A stretch of 64,000 bases of DNA from Tissierella sp032104385 (GTDB lineage Bacteria > Bacillota > Clostridia > Tissierellales > Tissierellaceae): contig NZ_DAMCHJ010000001.1 in NCBI RefSeq assembly GCF_032104385.1, positions 343,218 through 407,217 of the forward strand, given 5' to 3'. Made by a program: the position numbers and the translations under genes. This document shows positions 26,807 through 35,859 of this stretch, one piece after another. Positions within the stretch are counted from its first letter, which is position 1. Each line of letters starts with the position of its first letter. Below the pieces are notes generated by a model. The model was not told the DNA's origin. It searched no databases and saw nothing but the letters and a program-made list of their open reading frames with translations.

Positions 26807-26861
26807 TTTACATAGATTTAACATTGCCATAACAATGGATTTAACATTTATTCTATATACT
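26807..26861 (+). promoter_or_regulatory. Pho box and promoter of pstS
   Basis: Four direct repeats, TTTACA, TTAACA, ATAACA and TTAACA, have ACA positions at 26810, 26821, 26832 and 26844. The 11-11-12 base period matches PhoP/PhoB boxes of Firmicutes. A -10 box TATACT (26856-26861) follows at 9 bases. Activation by the PhoB/PhoR pair encoded at 31.1-33.0 kb under phosphate starvation is expected. Confidence 0.8.
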
Positions 26862-26896
26862 AAAAACAAACAATGAAATTAAAGGGAGGAATTAAA

Positions 26897-27817
26897 TTGA
26901 AAAAAATAATTACTTTATTATTATCTTTTATTTTAGTAGCATCACTTCTTATAGGGTGTAAATCAAATAATCAAGGTAAAGAAAATGTAACGAACACAAA
27001 TGTTAAAGAAAATAAGGATGCTAAAAATGATTTTAATCTTTCAGAAGAAATTGTAGTAGTTACTAGAGAAGAAGGCTCTGGTACAAGAGGTGCTTTTGTA
27101 GAGTTAACAGGAGTAGAAGAAAAAGATGGTACTGGAAAAAAAATTGATAGAACTACAAAAGAAGCTATAACCCAAATGAAAACAGATACTGTACTTACAA
27201 CAGTTGCTGGAAATGAATATGCAATAGGTTATGTATCAACAGGTTCCCTTAATAATACAGTAAAAGCATTAAATGTAGATGGCATAGCCCCTACAACTGA
27301 AAATATTAAAAATGGCAGTTATAAAATAGCTAGACCTTTTAACATAGCAACAAAAGGTGATATCTCTGAAATAGCTAAGGACTTTATAGATTTTATAATG
27401 AGTAAAGAAGGGCAAGAAGTTGTTTCTAAAAGCTATATAGCTGTAGATGATAATGCAGAACCTTACAATGGTTCTAAACCAACTGGCAAAATTGTAGTAG
27501 CAGGTTCTTCCTCTGTTACACCTGTTATGGAAAAACTTAGGGAAGCATATATTAAAATTAATCCAAATGCTCAAATAGAAGTACAACAATCAGACTCATC
27601 AGCTGGTATGCAAGCTGCTATAGATGGAACTTGTGATATAGGCATGGCTTCAAGAGCTTTAAAGGATAGCGAAAAATCAGAACTTAAAGATATAGCTATA
27701 GCATTAGATGGTATTGCAGTAATTACTCATCCAGAAAATACTTTAACGGATATATCTTTAGAAAATATAAAAAACATATTCATAGGTGAACTTATTAATT
27801 GGAGCGACATTAAATAG
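26897..27817 (+). CDS. pstS: phosphate-binding lipoprotein PstS, circularly permuted
   Basis: This is an extracytoplasmic phosphate receptor with lipobox LLIGC. The order of its lobes is swapped. The segment IVVVTREEGSGTRGAF, normally in the second half of PstS, comes first (about 45-60). KIVVAGSSSVTPVMEKL, normally the mature N-terminus, comes at about 200, and the protein ends at IFIGELINWSDIK, normally its midpoint. All phosphate-contacting loops (GSSSVTP, SDSSAGM, EEGSGTRG) are present. The TTG at 26897 lies 6 bases after GGGAGGA. It heads pstSCAB-phoU. Confidence 0.92.
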   Translation: MKKIITLLLSFILVASLLIGCKSNNQGKENVTNTNVKENKDAKNDFNLSEEIVVVTREEGSGTRGAFVELTGVEEKDGTGKKIDRTTKEAITQMKTDTVLTTVAGNEYAIGYVSTGSLNNTVKALNVDGIAPTTENIKNGSYKIARPFNIATKGDISEIAKDFIDFIMSKEGQEVVSKSYIAVDDNAEPYNGSKPTGKIVVAGSSSVTPVMEKLREAYIKINPNAQIEVQQSDSSAGMQAAIDGTCDIGMASRALKDSEKSELKDIAIALDGIAVITHPENTLTDISLENIKNIFIGELINWSDIK

Positions 27818-27833
27818 AAAAGCAGGTGATTAA

Positions 27834-28691
27834 ATGAAATCAAATTTCTTTGAGAAATTAATGGAGATAATATTCTTTATCTCCGCTTCTTTCTCTATAA
27901 TATCAGTAATTTTAATATGTTATTTTATGTTTTCCAATGGAATACCTGCTATTGGGAAAATTGGAGTATTTAATTTTTTACTAGGTAAGGATTGGTCACC
28001 TTCAAACATCCCCCCATCTTTTGGAATATTTCCTATGATTGTGGGAAGCATTTATGTAACTGCTGGTGCTATAATTCTCGGAGTACCTATTGGCATTTTA
28101 ACTGCTATATTTCTAGCTAAGTTCTGCCCTGAAAAGCTATATAAAATTTTAAAACCTGCAGTAAACCTAATGGCTGGAATTCCTTCTATTATATATGGAT
28201 TTTTTGGTCTTGTTGTATTAGTACCTTTGATTAGAAAATTATTTAGTGGTACAGGTTCTAGTATATTGACAGCTTCCATACTTCTTGGAATAATGATTTT
28301 ACCCACCATAATAGGACTTTCAGAAGCAGCTATTAAGTCAGTACCTAGCAGCTATTATGAAGGAGCTATTGCCTTAGGTGCAACCCATGAATATTCAGTA
28401 TTCTTTGCAATGTTACCTGCAGCAAAATCAGGAATCCTTTCGTCTATAGTGCTTGGAATCGGTAGAGCCATAGGGGAAACCATGGCAGTAATTATGGTAG
28501 CTGGAAATCAAGCTCGTATGCCTAAGGGTTTATTAAAGGGAATACGTACTTTAACTGCTAATATTGTAATAGAAATGGGATATGCAGCCGATCTCCATAG
28601 AGAAGCATTGATTGCAACAGGAGTAGTATTATTTATATTTATACTGCTTTTAAATGGACTATTTTCTATTTTAAAAAGGAAGGTGGCATAA
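27834..28691 (+). CDS. pstC: phosphate ABC transporter permease PstC
   Basis: The 285-residue permease has about six membrane helices. The EAA-type loop that contacts PstB reads EGAIALGATHEYSVFFAMLPAAKSG, followed by GRAIGETMAVIMVAGN. It forms the channel with PstA. The gene starts 16 bases after pstS and its stop abuts pstA. Confidence 0.95.
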   Translation: MKSNFFEKLMEIIFFISASFSIISVILICYFMFSNGIPAIGKIGVFNFLLGKDWSPSNIPPSFGIFPMIVGSIYVTAGAIILGVPIGILTAIFLAKFCPEKLYKILKPAVNLMAGIPSIIYGFFGLVVLVPLIRKLFSGTGSSILTASILLGIMILPTIIGLSEAAIKSVPSSYYEGAIALGATHEYSVFFAMLPAAKSGILSSIVLGIGRAIGETMAVIMVAGNQARMPKGLLKGIRTLTANIVIEMGYAADLHREALIATGVVLFIFILLLNGLFSILKRKVA

Positions 28692-29519
28692 TTGAATAAA
28701 CTTAGTAAATTAATTAAAGGGCTTGTTATATTTTCAGCCTTTGCAACCTTCTTTACTTTATTCGCTATAATTGGATATATATTAATTAAAGGAATCCCAT
28801 ATCTAAAGCCTTCATTATTTGCTTTAGAATACACTACAGAAAATGTTTCTTTGCTTCCTGCAATAATTACTACTCTTATAATGACTTTTTTAGCTTTAAT
28901 AATTGCATCCCCTATTGGAATATTCACTGGATTCTATCTTATTGAATATGCAAAGAGTGACAATAAATTAGTTGAAATAATAAGATTAACAACTGAGACA
29001 TTATCGGGAATTCCATCTATTGTATATGGATTATTTGGATTATTATTCTTTGTAACATATTTAGGTTGGAGTTTTTCAATGGCTGCTGGAGCTTGTACTC
29101 TTGCAATTATGATTCTCCCCCTCATAATTAGAGCAACTGAAGAAGCTCTCCTAGCAGTCCCAGATACTCTTAGAGAGGCTAGCTTTGGATTAGGTGCTGG
29201 TAAACTACGAACTATATTTAAAATAGTTTTACCTACTGCTATGCCTGGAATATTGGCTGGAGTTATTCTTGCAATAGGACGAATTGTAGGTGAAACTGCA
29301 GCACTTATATATACTGCTGGTACAGTACCACAAATACCTAAAAATTTATTTTCATCAGGCAGAACCTTAGCAATTCATATGTACTCCCTTTCTAGTGAAG
29401 GACTATATACTAATGAAGCTTATGCAACTGCTGTAGTACTTTTAATTGTTGTAATTGGAATTAATGGAGCATCTTCATTAATAGCTAAAAGATTATCTAA
29501 GGGGGATTTAAATGAATAA
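28692..29519 (+). CDS. pstA: phosphate ABC transporter permease PstA
   Basis: The 275-residue permease shows the PstA coupling loop REASFGLGAGKLRTIFKIVLP and the GRIVGETAALIYTAG segment. It begins with TTG directly after the pstC stop, behind GGAAGGTGG, and overlaps pstB by 8 bases. It pairs with PstC to form the membrane channel. Confidence 0.95.
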   Translation: MNKLSKLIKGLVIFSAFATFFTLFAIIGYILIKGIPYLKPSLFALEYTTENVSLLPAIITTLIMTFLALIIASPIGIFTGFYLIEYAKSDNKLVEIIRLTTETLSGIPSIVYGLFGLLFFVTYLGWSFSMAAGACTLAIMILPLIIRATEEALLAVPDTLREASFGLGAGKLRTIFKIVLPTAMPGILAGVILAIGRIVGETAALIYTAGTVPQIPKNLFSSGRTLAIHMYSLSSEGLYTNEAYATAVVLLIVVIGINGASSLIAKRLSKGDLNE

Positions 29520-30279
29520 AATTATAGTTGAAAATTTAAATTTATATTATGGTAGCTTTCAAGCTCTTAAAGATATAAATATTAATATAGAAAAAAATCT
29601 AATAACTGCCTTTATTGGTCCGTCAGGCTGTGGTAAATCAACATTTCTTAAAACACTTAATAGAATGAATGATTTAGTTGAAGGATGTAGAATAGAAGGA
29701 AGTATTTTGTTAGATGGGAAAAATATATATAGTAATGGAAATGGTAATGGCAATATTGATGTAAACCTTTTAAGAAAACGTGTAGGCATGGTTTTTCAAA
29801 AACCAAACCCTTTCCCAATGAGCATATATGATAATATTGCCTTTGGTCCTCGTACTCATGGCATAAAATCAAAAAGTACTCTTGATGATATTGTAGAAAA
29901 AAGTCTTCATAATGCTGCTATATGGGATGAAGTAAAGGATAGATTAAAGAAAAATGCCCTTGAATTATCTGGTGGACAGCAACAGAGGATTTGTATAGCA
30001 AGAGCCTTAGCTGTTGACCCAGAAGTATTACTTTTAGATGAGCCTACATCTGCTCTTGACCCTATATCCACTGCCAAAATCGAAGACTTAGTACAGGAAT
30101 TAAAAGATAATTATACAGTTGTTATGGTAACTCATAATATGCAACAAGCAACTCGTATTTCAGATAAAACTGCATTTTTCTTAAATGGAGAATTAATAGA
30201 ATTTGAAGATACTGACCTTATATTCTCTAAGCCAAGGGATAAACGTACGGAAGACTATATAACAGGAAGATTTGGATAG
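29512..30279 (+). CDS. pstB: phosphate ABC transporter ATPase PstB
   Basis: The 255-residue ATPase has Walker A GPSGCGKST, the Q-loop FQKPNPFPMSIYDN, signature LSGGQQQR, and Walker B VLLLDEPTSALDP. The NPFPMSI segment is characteristic of PstB. It energises uptake through PstC/PstA. Confidence 0.96.
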   Translation: MNKIIVENLNLYYGSFQALKDININIEKNLITAFIGPSGCGKSTFLKTLNRMNDLVEGCRIEGSILLDGKNIYSNGNGNGNIDVNLLRKRVGMVFQKPNPFPMSIYDNIAFGPRTHGIKSKSTLDDIVEKSLHNAAIWDEVKDRLKKNALELSGGQQQRICIARALAVDPEVLLLDEPTSALDPISTAKIEDLVQELKDNYTVVMVTHNMQQATRISDKTAFFLNGELIEFEDTDLIFSKPRDKRTEDYITGRFG

Positions 30280-30294
30280 GAAGGATTGATTTGT

Positions 30295-30954
30295 ATGAGA
30301 AATAGATTTGATAAAGAATTAGAATTATTAAATGAAGAACTTATAGAAATGGGAAATATTATTGAAAGTTCCATAGAGGCCGCTGTTACTGCCTTAATTG
30401 AACAAAATATAGAGCTTGCAAAACGAGTTGTGGAAGGTGATAAAGAAGTAAATGATATAGAAAAAAGTATAGAGAGAAGATGTCTAAAGTTATTATTACA
30501 TCAACAACCTGTAGCCAGTGATTTAAGGATGATATCATCAGCATTAAAGATGATTACTGATATGGAAAGAATTGGTGACCAGGCTTCTGATATTTCGGAG
30601 ATAACTATATGGCTTGCTGGTCAAGAATATATAAAACAGCTTATTCATATACCTCAAATGGCAGAAGCTACTATAAAAATGGTAAAAGATAGTATCGACG
30701 CTTATGTTAGAAAAGATTTAGAACTTGTAAAATCTGTTATTGAATATGATGATGTTGTAGATAATTTATTTAATATAATTAAAGATGAATTAATTGAGTT
30801 AATCAGGGAAAGTGCTTCTTATGGTGAACAGGCAATAGACCTCATAATGATAGCTAAATATTTTGAAAGAATCGGAGATCATGCACAGAATATAGCAGAA
30901 TGGGTTTATTACTCTATTACAGGGGAACATTATGAAGGAAATTATAAAATTTAA
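30295..30954 (+). CDS. phoU: phosphate signalling protein PhoU
   Basis: This is a helical protein of about 219 residues with the two-fold PhoU repeat. Each half carries an E/DxxxD metal motif, seen in KMITDMERIGDQASDI and MIAKYFERIGDHAQNIAEW. It couples the Pst transporter to the PhoR kinase and restrains uptake. The ATG at 30295 is preferred over an upstream TTG that is too close to the AGGAAGG site. Confidence 0.94.
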   Translation: MRNRFDKELELLNEELIEMGNIIESSIEAAVTALIEQNIELAKRVVEGDKEVNDIEKSIERRCLKLLLHQQPVASDLRMISSALKMITDMERIGDQASDISEITIWLAGQEYIKQLIHIPQMAEATIKMVKDSIDAYVRKDLELVKSVIEYDDVVDNLFNIIKDELIELIRESASYGEQAIDLIMIAKYFERIGDHAQNIAEWVYYSITGEHYEGNYKI

Positions 30955-30960
30955 AAATAG

Positions 30961-30989
30961 ACCAAAGAGGATTTTCATTCTTCTTTGGT
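30961..30989 (+). terminator. hairpin after phoU
   Basis: ACCAAAGA and TCTTTGGT enclose a 13-base loop, then TTTTATAATA. It probably ends or attenuates the pst transcript before phoB. Confidence 0.7.
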
Positions 30990-31094
30990 TTTATAATATA
31001 CTTTTAATGATATAATTAAATCAAATATATTAATGGTTTAAATTGACAGCTTTATAAGCAACCTGTGTCTATTAACTCATAGGAAGGTGGTTTT

Positions 31095-31772
31095 ATGAAA
31101 ACAATTTACTATGTTGAAGATGATGAAAGTATTAGAGAATTAGTCCTTTACGCATTAAAAAATAATGGGTTTGAAGTTAAAGGCTTTGAAAATGCTGATG
31201 AACTCTATAATGAAATTAAAGTTAAAGTTCCAGATTTGATTTTACTAGATATAATGTTACCTGGAGATGATGGCTATAAAATACTCAGTAATATAAGAAA
31301 AAACAGCATCACTAAAGATGCATCCATAATTATGCTTACTGCAAAAACTAGTGAATATGATAAGGTAAAAGGTCTTGATATGGGAGCAGATGATTATATC
31401 TCAAAACCCTTTGGAGTAATGGAACTAATATCTAGAGTCAATGCTGTCCTTCGCCGTAGTATTAAATTAGAAGATACACAAAGTTTATTATGTATAGATA
31501 ACTTATGTTTAGACGAAAAAAGACGAGTTGTAACTGTAGATGAAAAAGAAATTAATTTGACCTTTAAAGAATTTGAACTATTACATTACCTATTGAAAAA
31601 TAAAAATATCGTTTTATCTCGAGATAAAATAATGAGCGAAGTATGGGAAACTGATTTTGAAGGAGAAAGCAGAACTGTAGATGTTCATATAAGAACCCTA
31701 AGATTAAAGCTTGGTGATACTGGTAAAATCATTCAAACCATAAGAAATGTGGGTTATAAGATAGGAGGGTAA
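31095..31772 (+). CDS. PhoB/PhoP-type response regulator
   Basis: This is a 225-residue OmpR-family regulator. The receiver domain has acidic pocket EDDE near 8-11, phospho-acceptor aspartate in LLDIMLPGDDG (about 52), TAKTS and KPF. The winged-helix DNA-binding domain spans about 130-225 (SRTVDVHIRTLRLKLG). Location between phoU and a PhoR-like kinase identifies it as the phosphate-starvation regulator that binds the Pho box at 26.8 kb. Confidence 0.93.
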   Translation: MKTIYYVEDDESIRELVLYALKNNGFEVKGFENADELYNEIKVKVPDLILLDIMLPGDDGYKILSNIRKNSITKDASIIMLTAKTSEYDKVKGLDMGADDYISKPFGVMELISRVNAVLRRSIKLEDTQSLLCIDNLCLDEKRRVVTVDEKEINLTFKEFELLHYLLKNKNIVLSRDKIMSEVWETDFEGESRTVDVHIRTLRLKLGDTGKIIQTIRNVGYKIGG

Positions 31773-31775
31773 AGT

Positions 31776-32954
31776 TTGGAAAGAAAGATATATTATAATC
31801 TTGCAGTAATAGCTACTATAACTGCTATTATTACTTCTATAGTCCTAGTTTTTTTATTCTATGAATATTATAATCCAAAAGATATTATAGATGATATTAA
31901 TATCAACATCTATGATATTAATAATCTACCCCAAGAAAAAGAGCTATCTTCTTATGATTTAAAGATAGATGATAAAGTAGTAAGGATATCTAAGCCTATT
32001 CAGGATATAAAACATACTTTCATAGGAATATTACCTGCCATGGCTGGACTATTAGTCTTTATCTTAATATTTTTATACATTATTTCCTCCATTTTAACAT
32101 CAAAGATAATTAAACCTATAGAAATAGCTTCCTATAATATTGAAAGTATATTATCTGGTGGAGATGTTGCAGATAGCACAGTGTATGAAGAACTTCAACC
32201 ATTTATTAGAACTATTGAAATACAGAAAAAGCAAATTGAAAATTATATTGAATCTTTAAAAAAGACAGAAAAAATAAGAAGAGAATTTACTGCAAATGTA
32301 AGTCATGAACTAAAAACTCCTCTAACCTCTATAAATGGATTTGCCGAAATGATAGAAACTGGAATGTCTAACGATGATGATATTAAAAGAGCTGCTTCTA
32401 TTATCCAAAAAGAAGGTAAGAGGCTTTTAAGTCTTATAGATTCCATTATCAAACTATCACAACTTGATGATTTGTCTATTAATAGAGAATTTTCTTCAAT
32501 AGATTTACTTTCTATAACACAATTTGTATGCTCAAATCTGGAAATTAATGCAAGGGAAAAAAATATCTCCCTAAATATAACTGGAAAAAGTACAATTATA
32601 AAAGGAAATCAAAGAATGATTGAAGATTTAATATTTAATTTAGTAGATAATGCTATAAAATATAATAAACTTAATGGGAAAGTTGATCTAGAAATATATT
32701 CTATTGATAACTGGGGTATTCTTAAAGTTATGGATACTGGTGTTGGTATTCCTTCTGAAAAACAAGACAGAGTCTTTGAGCGATTTTATAGGGTGGATAA
32801 ATCTCGTTCAAAAAAAGTAAATGGTACAGGTCTTGGTCTATCTATAGTAAAACACACTGTGGAGCATCATGGTGGCAAAGTATCTCTTTCAAGTATTGAA
32901 GGTAAGGGCACTACTATAGAAGTAAGATTACCTAAAGCTAACGCTAATTATTAA
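31776..32954 (+). CDS. phoR: PhoR-type sensor histidine kinase
   Basis: The kinase is 392 residues, with membrane helices at about 8-30 and 85-115 around a short external loop of about 50 residues. A HAMP-like linker is followed by the histidine box FTANVSHELKTPLTS and the ATP-binding N (LVDNAIKYN), G1 (VMDTGVGIP) and G2 (GTGLGLSIV) boxes. There is no PAS domain. It starts with TTG 3 bases after the regulator gene. Confidence 0.92.
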   Translation: MERKIYYNLAVIATITAIITSIVLVFLFYEYYNPKDIIDDININIYDINNLPQEKELSSYDLKIDDKVVRISKPIQDIKHTFIGILPAMAGLLVFILIFLYIISSILTSKIIKPIEIASYNIESILSGGDVADSTVYEELQPFIRTIEIQKKQIENYIESLKKTEKIRREFTANVSHELKTPLTSINGFAEMIETGMSNDDDIKRAASIIQKEGKRLLSLIDSIIKLSQLDDLSINREFSSIDLLSITQFVCSNLEINAREKNISLNITGKSTIIKGNQRMIEDLIFNLVDNAIKYNKLNGKVDLEIYSIDNWGILKVMDTGVGIPSEKQDRVFERFYRVDKSRSKKVNGTGLGLSIVKHTVEHHGGKVSLSSIEGKGTTIEVRLPKANANY

Positions 32955-32986
32955 TTCAAAAAATCTTTTTCTTCCCATAAAAATAG

Positions 32987-33040
32987 GCTCCTCCTCATAG
33001 CCCACAGTTTATTATTTTAACTGTCTGCTATAAGGGGAGC
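32987..33040 (-). terminator. large hairpin terminator of the aminotransferase gene
   Basis: A 54-base imperfect stem (GCTCC, ATAGC and ACAGTT with their complements) is followed on the minus strand by TATTTTTAT. It lies 64 bases past the aminotransferase stop, convergent with phoR. Confidence 0.7.
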
Positions 33041-33103
33041 ATATCATAATATAAAGATCTTTTTATTTATTAATCTCTTGATCTTCTAATTTATAATTAA
33101 TAA

Positions 33104-34288
33104 CTATCTCATAGATTCTTTTATTACTTTCCCAAGCCTCTTAATACCTTCTACTATTTTTTCTTCATTCATATTTGAATAATTTAATCTAAAGGTATTT
33201 TCATTTCCTCCATTAGGGAAGAAAGAGCCACCTGGTACATATGCAACATTTTGTTCTAATGCTTTTACTGCTAATTCTCTGGCATTCATATATTCAGGTA
33301 GTACTACCCATGTAAACAGACCACCCTCTGGATAAGTAAAGCTTACTCCTTCTGGGAACTCTTCCTCCATAGTCTTTATCATTACATCTCTTCTTACCTT
33401 GTATATATCAATTATTCTTTGAATATGTTCATCTATATTATATTTTTCTAGGAATTTTGCTACTTCCATTTGTGAAATAGTACTTGATTGAAGGTCTGCA
33501 CCTTGTTTTACAAGTACAAATTTACTTAAAAATTCTTTATCAGCTGCTACCCAACCAAGTCTTAAACCTGGACATAATATTTTAGAAAAAGTCCCTAAGA
33601 AAGCTACTCTTCCTTCTGTATCAAAATGTTTAACAGCTGGTAATACTTCACCTTCAAATCTTAATTCACCATACGGATTATCTTCAATTATACCTATATT
33701 ATACTTATTTGCTAATTCTACTAATCTAATTCTTCTTTCTACTGACCAAGTCTTACCTGATGGATTTTGGAAGTCTGGAATAACATATATAAATTTAATG
33801 TTTTCATTATTCTTTAATACATCTTCTAATTCTTCCATATTCATACCATCTTTATCAGTAGATACTTCTATAAACTTTGGTTCATAGGCCTTAAATGCAT
33901 TGATAGCACCTAGATATGTAGGGCTCTCGCAAACTATAATATCTCCTGGATTTATAAATATCTTAGCTGCAAAGTCAAGTCCTTGTTGTGATCCACTTGT
34001 CACTAATATGTTTTCAGCTTTAACATCTACTTTTACCTTTGCCATTCTCTTTGCTATGGCATCTCTAAGTGGCTGATATCCTTCTGTTGGACCATATTGT
34101 AATGCTTGAGTTCCTGTGTTTTCTAAAACATCTTTTCCAATCTTAACTAATTCCTCTATTGGAAAAGATTCTGGTGCTGGCATACCACCAGCAAATGAAA
34201 TAATATTGGGTTGTTGTGTCAACTTTAATAATTCTCTAATTTCTGAAGCCTTGATGTTGTCCATACGCTTTGCATAATTTAATGACAT
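33104..34288 (-). CDS. PLP-dependent aminotransferase (class I/II, LysN-like)
   Basis: This 394-residue fold-type I aminotransferase carries the PLP lysine in GTFSKILCPGLRLGW, the PDFQNPSG loop and the ISFAGGMPAPESFP N-terminus. It resembles the 2-aminoadipate/aromatic aminotransferase group, which has broad specificity and feeds 2-oxo acids into amino-acid fermentation. The ATG at 34288 is 6 bases after GGAGGTG. It stands alone with its own terminator; the 280-base gap upstream shows no gene or clear site. Confidence 0.88.
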   Translation of the reverse strand: MSLNYAKRMDNIKASEIRELLKLTQQPNIISFAGGMPAPESFPIEELVKIGKDVLENTGTQALQYGPTEGYQPLRDAIAKRMAKVKVDVKAENILVTSGSQQGLDFAAKIFINPGDIIVCESPTYLGAINAFKAYEPKFIEVSTDKDGMNMEELEDVLKNNENIKFIYVIPDFQNPSGKTWSVERRIRLVELANKYNIGIIEDNPYGELRFEGEVLPAVKHFDTEGRVAFLGTFSKILCPGLRLGWVAADKEFLSKFVLVKQGADLQSSTISQMEVAKFLEKYNIDEHIQRIIDIYKVRRDVMIKTMEEEFPEGVSFTYPEGGLFTWVVLPEYMNARELAVKALEQNVAYVPGGSFFPNGGNENTFRLNYSNMNEEKIVEGIKRLGKVIKESMR

Positions 34289-34558
34289 CACACGCACCTC
34301 CATTTAATTTAGGTTTCCCTATAACCTTATCTATAGTTTACTATTAATATATTTAATTGTCTAATGATTTAATACAATTTATATCATAATATTTAAAGTT
34401 TATCTATTTGGAATATTTTGAAAATAATCTATTTATAATTTAATAACTTATATAGTAAATTTCTCTCATACCTCAATAGCTGGTTATGTAGACTTTAGAT
34501 TTAAAGGTTATTTGTGACTAATCTCTTATTATGACCTTTATCCGTAACTAACACAAAA

Positions 34559-34587
34559 AAGGAAATAAGATTAAATCTTACTTCCTT
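34559..34587 (-). terminator. terminator overlapping the GntR-regulator stop
   Basis: AAGGAAGTAAGAT pairs with ATCTTATTTCCTT, with T6 next on the minus strand. The stop codon is within the stem. It closes the citrate operon. Confidence 0.85.
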
Positions 34588-35248
34588 CATCTTCCTTGTC
34601 CATAGCATTAGCTATAAATCTTTGTCTAGCATTTCTTACATGTAATCTAGCCAATCTCTCACTTTCATCTTCATCTCCATTAATTATTGCTCCAAGTATA
34701 TCTCTCGTTTCATGGTAAGCTGCTATTGTATGGTTTAGGTTATATAAAGATATTTTTCTAAGTCTACCTAAATTTTCGTTTAAAACTATCATTTGGTTTT
34801 TAAGTTGTTTATTGGTTGTTAAGTCAATAATAGTTTCAGTCCACTTAGCGTGTAAACTAAGTAAATTATCATAGTTCTTTGCTTTTATACTATTCTCCAT
34901 ATCTTGGACTATTTCTTCAAGAAGTTTTACATCACTTCTGCGTATATTTGTACATATAAGTCGTATCGTCAATCCCTCAAGATATTCTCTCACCTCATAT
35001 AATTCTAAAGCATCACCAATAGATATTTCACTTACTATTGAACCTCTTCTTGGAAAGTATGTTACTAAACCGTCCTGCTCTAGCTGTTTTAATGCCTCTC
35101 TAACTGGAGTTCGACTTACTTTTAGTTTCTTTGCTATATCACTTTCTACAAGTCTTTCACCAGGCTTTAGCTGATTTTTAAGGATATTTAACTTTAACTT
35201 TCCATATACTTCTTCAGATATTGGTTTTTTTAGTTTTATAGTAGACAT
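34571..35248 (-). CDS. GntR/FCD-family regulator of the citrate operon (CitO-like)
   Basis: The protein is about 225 residues. The N-terminal winged helix contains KVSRTPVREALKQLEQDGLV. The FCD ligand domain (about 80-215) keeps metal-binding histidines (SLHAKWTE, YHETRDIL, RLHVRNARQR), which in relatives hold a di- or tricarboxylate. It follows citX and therefore likely senses citrate and controls the twin ATTGTATACAAT operators in front of the operon. The ATG at 35248 follows GGAGAG. The target assignment is inferred from site type and position. Confidence 0.85.
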   Translation of the reverse strand: MSTIKLKKPISEEVYGKLKLNILKNQLKPGERLVESDIAKKLKVSRTPVREALKQLEQDGLVTYFPRRGSIVSEISIGDALELYEVREYLEGLTIRLICTNIRRSDVKLLEEIVQDMENSIKAKNYDNLLSLHAKWTETIIDLTTNKQLKNQMIVLNENLGRLRKISLYNLNHTIAAYHETRDILGAIINGDEDESERLARLHVRNARQRFIANAMDKEDEGSKI

Positions 35249-35336
35249 ATTTTTCTCTCCAATCATGCAAATCTAATATAGTATCTATTATTATAGCAAT
35301 TTAGTTGAAAAAACCAAAATATTATTTACAAAATGA

Positions 35337-35858
35337 TTATTGTACTGAAAAATAAGAACAATATATTTGATTAACCTTATAAATTAACTCTTCTAATGAA
35401 TGAGAACTTGATCTACTACAAACTTTTGCATCTTTATCACATAATAAGCATTTCCTTGGATTATATCCCAGACCTCTTCGGCTTATCTGATTGTGATTAG
35501 AATCAAAAACATCTATATCAAATAATCTTCCTAATTTATGAGTTTCTTCTATTGTTGTTGTAATCCTCTTTAATTCAATTGGATCAATACATAAGGAAAT
35601 ATACCCTTCTGGTCCTGTAATTTTATATATATCTTCAATATAATCTATTTTATATCCTTTGTCTTTTAAATTATTTATAATTGTTTTCATACCTACCTCA
35701 TGTATTTTCCTATATTCTATGCTATCCTTATTGGATCCAGGTATATTTAATGTAAAAGATATTATACTATTTTTATATTTGTGAATTATTTCTTTTTGTT
35801 TTATTTCTCTATCTTCTCTTGACTTTAATATTTCCATCAAAATTTTTTTATCTATCAT
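35337..35858 (-). CDS. citX: holo-ACP synthase CitX
   Basis: The protein is about 173 residues. CitX transfers the phosphoribosyl-dephospho-CoA group from the CitG product to a serine of CitD. The family core is visible as SFTLNIPGSNKDS and GRLFDIDVFDSNHNQISRRGLG, followed by the cysteine-rich RKCLLCDKDAKVCSRSSSH. ATG at 35858 follows GGGG at 6 bases and begins 1 base after citG ends. Confidence 0.9.
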   Translation of the reverse strand: MIDKKILMEILKSREDREIKQKEIIHKYKNSIISFTLNIPGSNKDSIEYRKIHEVGMKTIINNLKDKGYKIDYIEDIYKITGPEGYISLCIDPIELKRITTTIEETHKLGRLFDIDVFDSNHNQISRRGLGYNPRKCLLCDKDAKVCSRSSSHSLEELIYKVNQIYCSYFSVQ

Positions 35859-35859
35859 A

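Noticed and set aside
31043..31073. Separate promoter for the phoB/phoR pair (TTGACA at 31043)
   Set aside because: The -35 match is good but no acceptable -10 box stands at 16-18 bases, so I did not list it.
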